DNA of 64,000 bases, taken from Paraburkholderia ferrariae NBRC 106233 (GTDB taxonomy: Bacteria; Pseudomonadota; Gammaproteobacteria; Burkholderiales; Burkholderiaceae). Below are positions 16,607 through 25,575 of the stretch, in pieces (within the stretch, counting starts at the first letter, position 1; each line of letters starts with the position of its first letter). The notes beneath the pieces are model-generated. The model was given only the letters and a program-made list of their open reading frames with translations, did not search any database and was not told the DNA's origin. The translations under genes were made by a program, and so were the position numbers. The stretch lies in the NCBI RefSeq assembly GCF_000685035.1, contig NZ_BAYB01000014.1:1-64000 (forward strand), given 5' to 3'.

Positions 16607-16645
16607 GCGTTCCGGGCGCTGCGTACGCTGCGTGCGGGGCAGCGC

Positions 16646-17560
16646 CTATTCGCCCCAGCTTTGCAGCGCGGCGGCCGCTTCGGCGTCCACGGTTTCGGCT
16701 TCGCGCGGCAACGGGCAGCGCGCGCTCGCCGAGGCATCCGTCGCCGGGTTCTTCAGCTTGTCGAGCACCTTCTGCGGCACCGGCACGCTTGCCTGCGCAA
16801 TCACTTCGCCGTGCTGGAACATCAGCAGGTCGCCGGGTGCGAAGCGCGTCCAGACCTCGTTGTCGGTGAGCGGCGCGGTGGCGATCACGGCCACGCGATC
16901 TTCGGGCGTGGTGTACTTCGCGAAGTCGATGGAGACGTCGGCGTCCACCAGGTGCGCGGTGGAAAACGGCCAGCGGCGCACGAGATAATGGAGATGCGTC
17001 GAGCAGTGCGCGAAGAGCGCCTGGCCGTTCGACATCAGGAAATTGAATACGCCGAACTGCGTGATTTCGCGGGTCAGCGATTCGAGCGCGCCGAAGAGTT
17101 CCTCGAGCGGCGGCTGGGAACCCGGAAACGCCTTGCGCAGACCCTGCAGCAGCGTGCAGAACGCGAGTTCGCTATCGGTCGTGCCCACCGGCTGATAGAC
17201 GCCCGACATCACCGGATTGAAGTCCTGCAGGTCGCCGTTATGCGCGAAGATCCAGTGGCGCCCCCACAGCTCGCGCATGAACGGGTGGGAGTTTTCAAGC
17301 TGGATGTGCCCCTGCGTAGCCTTGCGGATGTGCGCAATGGTGTTGCGCGACTTGATGGGGTAGCGCTTGACCATCTCGGCAATCGGCGAGCGCGCGGAAG
17401 CCTGGTGGTCGATGAAGAGGCGGCAGGCCTTGTCTTCGAAGAACGCGATGCCCCAGCCGTCGGCGTGGTGATCGGTAGCGCCGCCGCGCGCCGCGAATCC
17501 GGTGAAGGAGAACGTGACGTCCGTCGGCGCGGCGCAGTTCATTCCGAGAAGTTGGCACAT
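16646..17560 (-). CDS. Class II glutamine amidotransferase, YafJ family
   Basis: The start MCQLLGMNCAAP exposes Cys2 after methionine removal, the N-terminal nucleophile of class II (Ntn) amidotransferases. Other core motifs are DGWGIAFFED, AHIRKATQGHIQLENSHPF and FAHNGDLQDF. The 304-residue protein contains only the glutaminase-like domain, as in YafJ of E. coli and EgtC-like proteins, so the acceptor reaction is unknown. A longer frame to 17650 would place Cys internally and is rejected. It is convergent with gltL and divergent from pyrC, with no operon partner. A TACAAT hexamer at about 17605 faces pyrC. Confidence 0.85.
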   Translation of the reverse strand: MCQLLGMNCAAPTDVTFSFTGFAARGGATDHHADGWGIAFFEDKACRLFIDHQASARSPIAEMVKRYPIKSRNTIAHIRKATQGHIQLENSHPFMRELWGRHWIFAHNGDLQDFNPVMSGVYQPVGTTDSELAFCTLLQGLRKAFPGSQPPLEELFGALESLTREITQFGVFNFLMSNGQALFAHCSTHLHYLVRRWPFSTAHLVDADVSIDFAKYTTPEDRVAVIATAPLTDNEVWTRFAPGDLLMFQHGEVIAQASVPVPQKVLDKLKNPATDASASARCPLPREAETVDAEAAAALQSWGE

Positions 17561-17845
17561 AGTGTTGCGTGTTGCGGCGGGGGCGAGACGGCCCGGTGAA
17601 CCGGTACAATGATGATTTTCCAAGCATATCACTGGCCCGCGCGTCGCCAATACGAAATTTGTCGGATGCTTTCCATGCGGGCAGCATTGGGCGTGTGCGC
17701 TGGGCGTTCATTGTGGCGCCGGCGCGACGCGTGTCGTCGTGTTTGCCCCGCCGGGGCGCCCGCGCAGGCCGCGGCGCGCAGCGCGCCGTGGGCCGCCCAC
17801 TGTGAAATGCCAGGTTTGCCCGTTTAGCCTCTGCCTTCGATCGCC

Positions 17846-18901
17846 ATGAACGCTTCCTCTCCCACGACTCTCACGCTCACCCGCCCCGACGACTGGCACC
17901 TGCACGTGCGCGACGGCGCCATGCTCGCGGCGGTGCTGCCGCACACCGCGCGCCAGTTCGGCCGCGCGATCATCATGCCGAACCTCAAGCCGCCCGTCAC
18001 GACGACGGAGCAGGCCGCGGCCTACCGCGAGCGCATTCTCGCGGCGCTGCCGGCCGGCGCGAAGTTCGAGCCGCTGATGACGCTCTATCTCACCGACAAC
18101 ACGCCGCCCGAGGAAATCCGCCGCGCGCGCGCAAGCGGCTTCGTGCATGGCGTGAAGCTGTACCCGGCGGGCGCGACGACCAATTCGGACGCGGGCGTGA
18201 CCGACATCCGCAAGTGCGCGAAGACGCTGGAGGCGATGCAGGAAGTGGGCATGCCGCTCCTCGTGCACGGCGAGGTGACGAATGCCGACATCGACCTGTT
18301 CGACCGCGAGAAAGTGTTCATCGACCGTGTGATGACGCCGCTGCGCCGCGACTTCCCGGCGCTCAAGGTGGTGTTCGAGCACATCACGACGAAGGACGCC
18401 GTCGATTACATCCGCGCGGACAACGCCGCGCCGGGGCTGCTCGGCGCGACGATCACGGCGCATCACCTGCTCTATAACCGCAACGCGATCTTCCTGGGCG
18501 GCATTCGCCCGCATTACTACTGCCTGCCCGTGCTCAAGCGCGAGACCCACCGCGTGGCGCTCGTCGAGGCGGCGACCTCGGGCGACGCGCGCTTTTTCCT
18601 CGGCACGGACAGCGCGCCGCATCCGAAGGGTCTGAAGGAGCACGCGTGCGGCTGCGCGGGCTGCTACACGGCGCTGCACGCGCTCGAACTCTATGCGGAA
18701 GCATTCGACAATGCCGGCGCGCTCGACAAGCTCGAAGGCTTCGCGAGCTTCTACGGCGCGGACTTCTACGGCCTGCCGCGCAGCGCCGAGCAGGTCACGC
18801 TGCGCCGCGAGGAATGGACGCTGCCGGCCGAAGTGACGGCGGGCGACGTGCCGGTGGTGCCGCTGCGCGGCGGCGAGACGATCGGCTGGCGCCTCGTCTG
18901 A
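17846..18901 (+). CDS. pyrC: Dihydroorotase
   Basis: PyrC closes carbamoyl-aspartate to dihydroorotate in pyrimidine synthesis. The 351-residue product is the E. coli-type class II enzyme: metal-binding HLHVRDG near residue 18, NLKPPVTT, the carboxylated lysine region GVKLYPAGATTNSDAG, LLVHGEV with a metal histidine, and GTDSAPHPKGLKEHACGCAG. Length matches the family. The start MNASSPTTLTLTRPDDWHLH has no strong Shine-Dalgarno. The next gene begins 18 bases after the stop, so the two may be cotranscribed. About 285 bases upstream hold no other gene. Confidence 0.96.
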   Translation: MNASSPTTLTLTRPDDWHLHVRDGAMLAAVLPHTARQFGRAIIMPNLKPPVTTTEQAAAYRERILAALPAGAKFEPLMTLYLTDNTPPEEIRRARASGFVHGVKLYPAGATTNSDAGVTDIRKCAKTLEAMQEVGMPLLVHGEVTNADIDLFDREKVFIDRVMTPLRRDFPALKVVFEHITTKDAVDYIRADNAAPGLLGATITAHHLLYNRNAIFLGGIRPHYYCLPVLKRETHRVALVEAATSGDARFFLGTDSAPHPKGLKEHACGCAGCYTALHALELYAEAFDNAGALDKLEGFASFYGADFYGLPRSAEQVTLRREEWTLPAEVTAGDVPVVPLRGGETIGWRLV

Positions 18902-19790
18902 GGGCGCACGGCCGCGCCATGTCGCGTTCGTTGTCCGGGGCGGATTCGCCGGGCGGTGCGCGCCGGCGCGCCGCCCCGGGTTTTGCCGATATCGACTGGA
19001 CGCAGCCCTGGTTCGCGCAGGTCGCCGGGCGCGGCATCCGCTGGCAGCAGGCCGCGCTGCGGGGCGCAGCCGGCCCGTTGCGCGAAATGAATGCAGACGC
19101 CGCTTTGGCGCAGATCACGACCGGGCGCGGCGAGCGCCTCGCCTTCATCCCGCAGGACGCACTCCCGCCCGACACGGCCTACGAGGCCCACATCGCGGCC
19201 ACCGGCCAGGTGCCGACGCGCCACAATCTTCACGACTTCTTCAACGCGCTCAGCTGGTTTCAGTTTCCGCGCATCAAGGCGGCGCTGATCGCGCGCGGCT
19301 CGGCGCTCGTCGATGCGCTGGGCGTCGGGCCCACGCGCGGCGGCACGCGCGACGCGCTGACCGTGTTCGACGAGAACGCCGTGCTGTTCGCCTGCGGTGA
19401 CGTCGCGCTCGGCGCCGCCCTGCGCTCGTTCGACTGGAAGACGCTCTTTATTGGGCGCCGCGCGGCCTGGGACGAGCGCTGCGAGGTCTGCTGCTTCGGC
19501 CACGCGCTGCTGGAGAAACTCGTCACGCCCTATAAGGCGTGCACCGCGCATGCGTGGATCGTCGATGTGCCGCCCGGCTACTTTTCCTCGAGCCGCGCCG
19601 CGCGCGACGCGTTTCTCGACGCAACGGTGAGCCGCGCGCTGCTGGAAGGCACCGAATTCAACGGCCGCATGTTCGCGCCGCTGCCCGTGCTCGGGATTCC
19701 CGGCTGGTGGCCCGGGAACGCGGCGCCTTCGTTTTACGACGATGCCGCCGTGTTTCGCGGCGGCCGGCGCGCACGTCCGGCCGGCGATGG

Positions 19791-19796
19791 TAAAAT
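19791..19796 (+). promoter_or_regulatory. Probable -10 element of rnpB inside the DUF3025 gene
   Basis: TAAAAT lies about 11-16 bases before the first paired base of RNase P RNA, the right distance for a start near 19803. No good -35 hexamer is seen 17 bp upstream. The element is inside the coding region. Confidence 0.5.
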
Positions 19797-19806
19797 CGCG
19801 GCCAGC

Positions 19807-20217
<411 letters not shown>

Positions 20218-20230
20218 CGCCTCATGACGC

Positions 20231-20272
20231 AAAAAAGCCGGCGTGGTCCACGAGGACCGCGCCGGCTTTTTT
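20231..20272. terminator. Bidirectional terminator between rnpB and the OsmC-like gene
   Basis: Stem AGCCGGCG plus GGTCC pairs with GGACC plus CGCCGGCT around a CACGA-type loop. It has a T run after it on the plus strand and a run of six A before it, so it can serve both rnpB and the opposing gene. Confidence 0.88.
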
Positions 20273-20323
20273 CTTTCGCACGTCGGCCGCGCCTTGACGG
20301 CGCTTTCCCCGGGCGCGGCGCTT

Positions 20324-20746
20324 TCAGGCCGCGACGATGTCGAACGAGTGCGTGATCTCGGCCGTCTTGCCGATCATGATCGACGCCGAGCAGTACTTGT
20401 CGTGCGACAGGTTGATCGCGCGCTCCACCGTGGCCGGGTTCAGGTTCTTGCCCGTCACCGTGAAGTGGAAGTGGATCTTCGTGAAGACCTTCGGGTCTTC
20501 GCTCGCGCGCTCGGCCTTGAGCGTCACGCTGCAGCCGCTGACTTCCTGGCGGCTCTTCTTCAGGATCAGGACCACGTCGTAGGCGGTGCAGCCGCCCGTG
20601 CCGAGCAGCACCATTTCCATCGGACGCGGCGCGAGATTGTGGCCGCCGCCCTCCGGCGCGCCGTCCATATTGACGAGGTGGCCGCTGCCTGTTTCGGCGG
20701 CGAACGCCATGCCGTCCTGGCCCATCCAGCTAACTTTGCATTCCAT
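20324..20746 (-). CDS. OsmC/Ohr family protein
   Basis: OsmC/Ohr proteins are small cytoplasmic thiol peroxidases that reduce organic hydroperoxides, often with lipoyl partners. The 140-residue product has two cysteines placed like the family redox pair: TGGCTAYDVV mid-protein and SHDKYCSASIM towards the C-terminus, about 60 residues apart. It resembles the YhfA-like OsmC subgroup rather than Ohr, so peroxidase activity is not certain. The start at 20746 (MECKVSWMGQDG) has an AAAGGC site upstream; a longer frame to 20785 adds a non-conserved leader. It is convergent with rnpB, sharing a terminator. Confidence 0.85.
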   Translation of the reverse strand: MECKVSWMGQDGMAFAAETGSGHLVNMDGAPEGGGHNLAPRPMEMVLLGTGGCTAYDVVLILKKSRQEVSGCSVTLKAERASEDPKVFTKIHFHFTVTGKNLNPATVERAINLSHDKYCSASIMIGKTAEITHSFDIVAA

Positions 20747-21039
20747 GTGTGTGCCTTTGCCGGGATTCTTCGGTTCAGACCGCATTGTAGCCCGCCCCTA
20801 CTGGTATGTCCGGGGGCGACTTGCCTGCCTCGTAGCTTGCGTCTTGCTTGAATGTTGCGGCGCCGCATTCCGGGCGCAAGGGCCATTTCCCTCCCGCAAT
20901 TAGGGGTTTGGCTCTAGGGGATGTGTGCGTTTCGGCATGGCGTTTCCGGTAGATCATTGATTCAGAGGAATATTTCTCCAACCTCGCGCAGCGGGTGTGA
21001 TTTCATATTGTGGTTTTTAATTTCGTAATGCAGTTTTCC
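20747..21039. other. Intergenic region between the OsmC-like gene and the small RNA candidate
   Basis: No gene is supported in these 293 bases. The stretch is noticeably more AT-rich than its surroundings towards 20940-21040. The promoter of the OsmC-like gene should lie near its left end, on the minus strand. Confidence 0.5.
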
Positions 21040-21068
21040 TTGCGCCGCACCAGGGGGATCCGTATAAT
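21040..21068 (+). promoter_or_regulatory. Consensus-like sigma70 promoter of a small RNA candidate
   Basis: TTGCGC at 21040-21045 and a perfect TATAAT at 21063-21068 are separated by 17 bp. The predicted start is near 21075. This is one of the two best promoter matches in the window and does not serve a coding gene directly, because a terminator follows within about 100 bases. Confidence 0.75.
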
Positions 21069-21074
21069 TCATCT

Positions 21075-21170
21075 CGTTGGTTGTCGTGTTTGACGACACC
21101 TCAGCATGTCTCCTCCACCCTCCTCCAAAAGGTGGATTAAGCCCGAACAAACGCGTTCGGGCTTTTTTTC
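21075..21170 (+). ncRNA. Candidate small non-coding RNA of about 95 nt
   Basis: The unit is bounded by the promoter at 21040-21068 and the terminator at 21140-21169. Three hairpins are predicted by eye: TGTCGT/ACGACA at 21082-21098 with a GTTTG loop; TCCACC/GGTGGA at 21114-21136 with an 11-base loop CUCCUCCAAAA; and the terminator. The middle loop presents an anti-Shine-Dalgarno motif, as in C-rich-loop sRNAs that block translation starts. No ribosome site or convincing reading frame is present. rplM has its own promoter further downstream, so this is not simply its leader. It may be a known but unrecognised RNA family; I could not search Rfam. Confidence 0.65.
21140..21169 (+). terminator. 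Intrinsic terminator of the small RNA candidate
   Basis: A 9-bp stem (AGCCCGAAC with GTTCGGGCT), 6-base loop and a run of seven or more T. It lies about 90 bases before the rplM promoter and about 240 before the rplM start. Confidence 0.9.
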
Positions 21171-21260
21171 GTCCAGCGCTTTGTCCAGCGATCCGCCCTG
21201 CGATTCCGGCTGCCCGAAGCGCGCGTTTCCCGTCCTTTGCGCCCCCGCTCGCGCCAAACT

Positions 21261-21290
21261 TTGACGCGCGAGTAATTTTCCCTTTATAAT
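21261..21290 (+). promoter_or_regulatory. Promoter of rplM-rpsI
   Basis: TTGACG at 21261-21266 and TATAAT at 21285-21290 are 18 bp apart. The start near 21297 leaves a leader of about 110 bases before rplM, long enough for autogenous control, though I recognise no specific ribosomal-protein binding structure in it. Confidence 0.85.
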
Positions 21291-21407
21291 CCGAGGTTTC
21301 CTGCGTCATGCCCACAGGAAGAAACAGGGAGAGCCTGCGCCGGCGCCAACGAGCGTCACCATACAAGCAGGACCAAAACAGGGCACAAGTTATTTTTTGG
21401 ATCGATC

Positions 21408-21836
21408 ATGAAGACTTTTTCCGCCAAGGCACATGAAGTGCAGCGCGAATGGTACGTGATTGACGCGACGGATAAGGTTCTCGGCCGTGTCGCCAGCGAA
21501 GTGGCACGCCGTCTTCGCGGCAAGCACAAGCCTGAGTTCACCCCGCACGTCGACACGGGTGATTTCATCATCATCATCAACGCCGGCAAGCTGAAGGTCA
21601 CGGGCAACAAGACCACGGACAAGAAGTACTACCGTCACTCGGGCTACCCGGGCGGTATCTACGAAACCACGTTCGGCAAGATGCAAGAGCGCTTCCCGGG
21701 CCGCGCGCTCGAGAAGGCCGTCAAGGGCATGCTGCCCAAGGGCCCGCTCGGCTACGCGATGATCAAGAAGCTGAAGGTCTACGCAGACGCAACGCACCCG
21801 CACTCGGCACAACAGCCGAAGGCGCTCGAGATCTAA
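21408..21836 (+). CDS. rplM: 50S ribosomal protein L13
   Basis: L13 is an early-assembly protein of the large ribosomal subunit and binds 23S rRNA. The 142-residue product begins MKTFSAKAHEVQREWYVIDA and includes DKVLGRVASEVARRLRGKHK, GDFIIIINAGKL and GRALEKAVKGMLPKGPLG, all standard L13 blocks at standard length. The Shine-Dalgarno is weak (TGGA). rpsI follows 11 bases after the stop, the usual rplM-rpsI pairing. Transcription most likely starts at the promoter near 21290. Confidence 0.98.
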   Translation: MKTFSAKAHEVQREWYVIDATDKVLGRVASEVARRLRGKHKPEFTPHVDTGDFIIIINAGKLKVTGNKTTDKKYYRHSGYPGGIYETTFGKMQERFPGRALEKAVKGMLPKGPLGYAMIKKLKVYADATHPHSAQQPKALEI

Positions 21837-21847
21837 GGGGAGCCCAC

Positions 21848-22240
21848 ATGATCGGTAACTGGAATTACGGTACGGGCCGCCGCAAGAGCGCAGTCGCTCG
21901 TGTGTTCATCAAGTCGGGCAAGGGCGAGATCATCGTCAACGGCAAGCCCATCGCCGACTACTTCTCGCGCGAAACGTCGCTGATGATCGTGCGTCAACCG
22001 CTGGAACTCACGAACCACGGCCAGACGTTCGACATCAAGGTGAACGTGACGGGCGGCGGCGAAACCGGCCAGGCCGGCGCCGTTCGCCACGGCATCACGC
22101 GCGCGCTGATGGACTACGACGCAACGCTCAAGCCGCAACTGTCGCACGCCGGCTTCGTGACCCGCGACGCACGTGAAGTGGAACGTAAGAAGGTCGGTTT
22201 CCACAAGGCACGCCGCCGCAAGCAGTTCTCGAAGCGTTAA
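21848..22240 (+). CDS. rpsI: 30S ribosomal protein S9
   Basis: S9 binds 16S rRNA in the 30S head, and its basic C-terminal tail reaches the P-site tRNA. The 130-residue product has GTGRRKSAVARVFIKSG near the start, NVTGGGETGQAGAVRHGI in the middle and the characteristic end KKVGFHKARRRKQFSKR. It follows rplM at 11 bases with a strong AGGGGAG ribosome site, and ends before a clear terminator. Confidence 0.98.
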   Translation: MIGNWNYGTGRRKSAVARVFIKSGKGEIIVNGKPIADYFSRETSLMIVRQPLELTNHGQTFDIKVNVTGGGETGQAGAVRHGITRALMDYDATLKPQLSHAGFVTRDAREVERKKVGFHKARRRKQFSKR

Positions 22241-22310
22241 TCGCGCGTATTTACGCGTATTTGCGCTCCGGTCCGTGCGCTCCTCGCGGAAGTGCACGGC
22301 TGCTGCAAAA

Positions 22311-22347
22311 AAACCGCCTCGCGCAGGAATGCGCCGGGCGGTTTTTT
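22311..22347 (+). terminator. Intrinsic terminator of rplM-rpsI
   Basis: Stem AAACCGCC plus GCGC pairs with GCGC plus GGCGGTTT around AGGAAT, with six T. A run of seven A precedes it. Confidence 0.88.
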
Positions 22348-22467
22348 CGTTTTACGACATCAGGTCCGTGCAGGAAAAGCGACGAGAAACCCTTGATTTC
22401 GTGGGCTTAAGCACGATCTTGGGAAGAGCCCTACAATAGCGGCTAGAAGCTTATTTGGAGAGTTCGA

Positions 22468-22833
22468 ATGAACGCTGTCACCGAAACCACCGTGACCGAA
22501 ATGCCCGGTCCCTTCGTGTTCACCGAAGCAGCGGCTGACAAGGTCAAGCAACTGATCGACGAGGAAGGCAATCCGGAGCTGAAGCTGCGCGTGTTCGTGC
22601 AGGGCGGCGGCTGCTCGGGCTTCCAGTACGGATTCACGTTCGACGAGACGGTCAACGAAGACGACACCGTGATGAACAAGAACGGCGTCCAGCTTCTGAT
22701 CGACTCGATGAGCTACCAGTACCTCGTCGGCGCCGAGATCGACTACAAGGACGATCTGAACGGCGCGCAATTCGTCATCAAGAACCCGAACGCCACCACC
22801 ACCTGCGGTTGCGGCTCGTCGTTCTCGGTTTGA
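22468..22833 (+). CDS. erpA: Iron-sulfur cluster insertion protein ErpA
   Basis: ErpA is an A-type carrier that delivers iron-sulfur clusters to apo-proteins such as isoprenoid-synthesis enzymes. The 121-residue product has the three cluster cysteines in GGGCSGFQYGF and CGCGSSFSV, and the TEAAADKVKQLIDEEGN N-terminal block. The start is preceded by GGAGAG. A TACAAT hexamer at 22432-22437 may be the -10 element of its own promoter. No IscR-type site is obvious. It stands alone between two terminators. Confidence 0.95.
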   Translation: MNAVTETTVTEMPGPFVFTEAAADKVKQLIDEEGNPELKLRVFVQGGGCSGFQYGFTFDETVNEDDTVMNKNGVQLLIDSMSYQYLVGAEIDYKDDLNGAQFVIKNPNATTTCGCGSSFSV

Positions 22834-22860
22834 GCGAAAGAAAGTATTGCGGTGCAAAAA

Positions 22861-22887
22861 AACGGGGCGCGATGCCCCGTTTTTTTA
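22861..22887. terminator. Bidirectional terminator between erpA and anmK
   Basis: Stem ACGGGGC with GCCCCGT, 5-base loop, a run of seven or more T after it and a run of A before it. It can end both converging genes. Confidence 0.88.
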
Positions 22888-22915
22888 TTGCGCGTCGATT
22901 TCGTTTGCCGCGGGC

Positions 22916-24070
22916 TCAGCGCGGATAAATCGCGCCCAGCACGCGTTCTCCCGCCGCGCCCGTCACCGTGGCGAGATTGCCCGGCTCGCGCGCCACGCAT
23001 TGCATCGCAAGCCAGGCGAAGGCGAGCGGCTCCACCTGATGGGGCGGCACGCCCAGCGCATCGGTCGTGCTGACCGGCACGCCCGCCACGCCGCCCGTTT
23101 CCAGCGCCTTCTCGAGCGCCTGCATCAGCACGGGATTGCGGGCGCCGCCGCCGCACACGTAAACGGCGCGGCAGTCCGGCGCGTGGCGCTCGATTTCGCG
23201 CGCGATGCTCACGGCGGTCAGCGCGACGAGCGTCGCCTGTACGTCGGCCGGGGCGAGCGATTCGAAGCCCTTGAGTTTTGCGTCCAGCCATTGCGCGTTG
23301 AAGAGGTCGCGCCCCGTGCTTTTGGGCGGCTGCTGCGCGAAGAACGGCTCGTCGAGCAGGACGTTCAGGAGCGGCTGGTGCAGCGTGCCGCGCGCCGCGA
23401 ACTGGCCGTTCTCGTCGTAGGGCTTGCCGAGATAGCGCTCGGCCCAGAGGTCGAGCAGCGCATTGGCCGGGCCGCAGTCGAAGCCGCGCACCGCGCCCGT
23501 GTTCCACAGGATCGTGATGTTGCTGATCCCGCCCAGATTGCAGACGACGCGCGTCTCCTGCCTCGACCCGAACACGGTGGCATGAAACGCGGGCACGAGC
23601 GGCGCGCCCTGGCCGCCGGAGGCGACGTCGCGGCTGCGGAAGTCGGCGATCACGTCGATGCGGGTGAGTTCGGCGAGGAGCGCCGGGTTCTGGATCTGCA
23701 CCGTGTAGCCCTTTTCGGGGCGATGCCGCACGGTTTGCCCATGCGCGCCGATTGCGCGGACCTCTTCGGGAGACACGTTGCCCGCGCGCAGCAATTCATG
23801 GCAGCACACCGCGTAGCGTGCCGCGAGCGCATTGCCGGCCAGCGAGGCGCGCTCGATCTCGTTCTCGCCGGGCTGCTGCAGCGAGAACAGCGCTTCGCGC
23901 AGCCCTGCGGCGAAGCCGACGAACGCCTCGGCGAGCACCACCGGCTTCTGTCCCTTCTCGAAGCGCACGGAGATGCCGTCCACGCCGTCCATGCTCGTGC
24001 CCGACATCAGGCCGAAGTACACGCCATCGGCGGCGTGCTCGCTATCCCTTTGTGTTTGGCGTGGCGCCAC
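22916..24070 (-). CDS. anmK: Anhydro-N-acetylmuramic acid kinase
   Basis: AnmK opens and phosphorylates 1,6-anhydro-MurNAc to MurNAc-6-phosphate during recycling of cell-wall fragments. The 384-residue product has the N-terminal ATPase motif YFGLMSGTSMDGVDGISV, VIADFRSRDVASGGQGAPLVP, a GFDCGPANALLD block and a C-terminal VYVCGGGARNPVLMQAL. The predicted start is a GTG at 24070, preceded by a strong GGGAGGAG site, which fixes this choice. It is divergent from tyrS across about 200 bases and convergent with erpA. Confidence 0.94.
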   Translation of the reverse strand: MAPRQTQRDSEHAADGVYFGLMSGTSMDGVDGISVRFEKGQKPVVLAEAFVGFAAGLREALFSLQQPGENEIERASLAGNALAARYAVCCHELLRAGNVSPEEVRAIGAHGQTVRHRPEKGYTVQIQNPALLAELTRIDVIADFRSRDVASGGQGAPLVPAFHATVFGSRQETRVVCNLGGISNITILWNTGAVRGFDCGPANALLDLWAERYLGKPYDENGQFAARGTLHQPLLNVLLDEPFFAQQPPKSTGRDLFNAQWLDAKLKGFESLAPADVQATLVALTAVSIAREIERHAPDCRAVYVCGGGARNPVLMQALEKALETGGVAGVPVSTTDALGVPPHQVEPLAFAWLAMQCVAREPGNLATVTGAAGERVLGAIYPR

Positions 24071-24269
24071 GTCGTGCTCCTCCCGTGAGTGCGAGCGAGT
24101 TTGCCCTGCCGCAGATTATCGGTGCAATGGCGCCTGCGCGTAAGCCGGCGGGAAATTTCGCGCGCCGCGGCCGGCTGCATTTGAGGCGCTGCGCTTCGCA
24201 AACTTCGGTGCGGCCGGTCGAATCACGTAAAATCGCGTTCTAAACCGAACTTTACGATCCGATCGAAGC

Positions 24270-25523
24270 ATGAGCACCGAGTCCACCCAACCCAGCAGCG
24301 CCCCGAGCGCCTTTCCGGTCACCGACGAGGTTCGTCACGCGCTCGCCGTCACGAAGCGCGGCGTGGACGAACTGCTGATCGAAGAAGAATTCCAGCAGAA
24401 GCTCGCGAAGAGCGCGGCCACCGGCAAGCCGCTGCGCATCAAGCTCGGCCTCGATCCCACGGCGCCCGACATCCACATCGGCCATACGGTCGTGCTCAAC
24501 AAGATGCGCCAGTTGCAGGATCTCGGCCACACCGTGATCTTCCTGATCGGCGACTTCACCTCGCTGATCGGCGACCCGTCGGGCCGCAACGCCACGCGCC
24601 CGCCGCTCACGCGCGAGCAGATCGAGTCGAATGCGAAGACCTATTTCGACCAGGCCGCGCTCGTGCTCGACCGCGAAAAGACCGAGATCCGCTACAACAG
24701 CGAATGGTCGATGCCGCTCGGCGCCGACGGCATGATCAAGCTCGCCTCGCGCTACACGGTCGCGCGCATTCTGGAGCGCGAAGACTTCACGAAGCGCTTC
24801 CAGGGCGGCGTGCCGATCTCGATCCACGAATTGCTCTACCCGCTCATGCAGGGCTACGACTCGGTCGCCCTGAACGCCGACCTCGAACTGGGCGGCACCG
24901 ACCAGAAGTTCAACCTGCTCGTGGGCCGCGAACTGCAGAAGCAGTATGGCCAGGAGCAGCAGTGCATTCTCACGATGCCGCTGCTGGAGGGGCTCGACGG
25001 CGTCGAGAAGATGTCGAAGTCGAAGCACAACTACGTCGGCATCAGCGAGAAGCCCACCGACATGTTCGGCAAGCTGATGAGCATTTCCGACGTGCTCATG
25101 TGGCGTTACTTCGAACTGCTCTCGTTCCGTCCGATGACGGAGATCGAGGGCTTCAGGCGCGAAATCGAGGCGGGCCGCAATCCGCGCGACTTCAAGGTGC
25201 TGCTCGCCCAGGAGATCGTCGCGCGCTTTCACTCGCAGGCCGACGCCGAGCGTGCGCTCGAAGACTTCAACCACCGCGCGAAGGGCGGCGTGCCCGACGA
25301 TATCCCGTCGGTTACGCTGGCGGGCGCGCCGCTCGCCATCGGCCAGTTGCTCAAGCAGGCCGGCCTCGTGCCTTCCACGAGCGAGGCGCTGCGCAACATC
25401 GAGCAGGGCGGCGTGAAGATCGACGGCGCGACCGTGTCCGACAAGGGGCTCAAGGTCGAAGCCGGCGAGTTCGTCATTCAGGTCGGCAAGCGCCGCTTCG
25501 CGCGCGTGACGCTGACGGCGTGA
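24270..25523 (+). CDS. tyrS: Tyrosyl-tRNA synthetase
   Basis: TyrS charges tRNA-Tyr with tyrosine. The 417-residue class I synthetase has PDIHIGHTVVLNKMR (the HIGH motif) near residue 70, the KMSKS loop (EKMSKSKHNYV) near residue 248 and a C-terminal S4-like RNA-binding domain (GGVKIDGATVSDKG). It resembles the longer TyrZ-like form found in many beta-proteobacteria. The start (MSTESTQPSSAPS) has a weak GAAG site. dtd follows after 52 bases and the two proofreading-related genes are probably cotranscribed. Confidence 0.96.
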   Translation: MSTESTQPSSAPSAFPVTDEVRHALAVTKRGVDELLIEEEFQQKLAKSAATGKPLRIKLGLDPTAPDIHIGHTVVLNKMRQLQDLGHTVIFLIGDFTSLIGDPSGRNATRPPLTREQIESNAKTYFDQAALVLDREKTEIRYNSEWSMPLGADGMIKLASRYTVARILEREDFTKRFQGGVPISIHELLYPLMQGYDSVALNADLELGGTDQKFNLLVGRELQKQYGQEQQCILTMPLLEGLDGVEKMSKSKHNYVGISEKPTDMFGKLMSISDVLMWRYFELLSFRPMTEIEGFRREIEAGRNPRDFKVLLAQEIVARFHSQADAERALEDFNHRAKGGVPDDIPSVTLAGAPLAIGQLLKQAGLVPSTSEALRNIEQGGVKIDGATVSDKGLKVEAGEFVIQVGKRRFARVTLTA

Positions 25524-25575
25524 GGACGCCACACGTGCCTGGCATTTCGGCGGCGCTTTCGCCGGTGCGCGCGCC

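Noticed and set aside
21106..21265. An open frame from ATG 21106 inside the small RNA candidate
   Set aside because: There is no ribosome site, the frame runs through the terminator, and its product is unrelated to known proteins. The RNA call is better supported.
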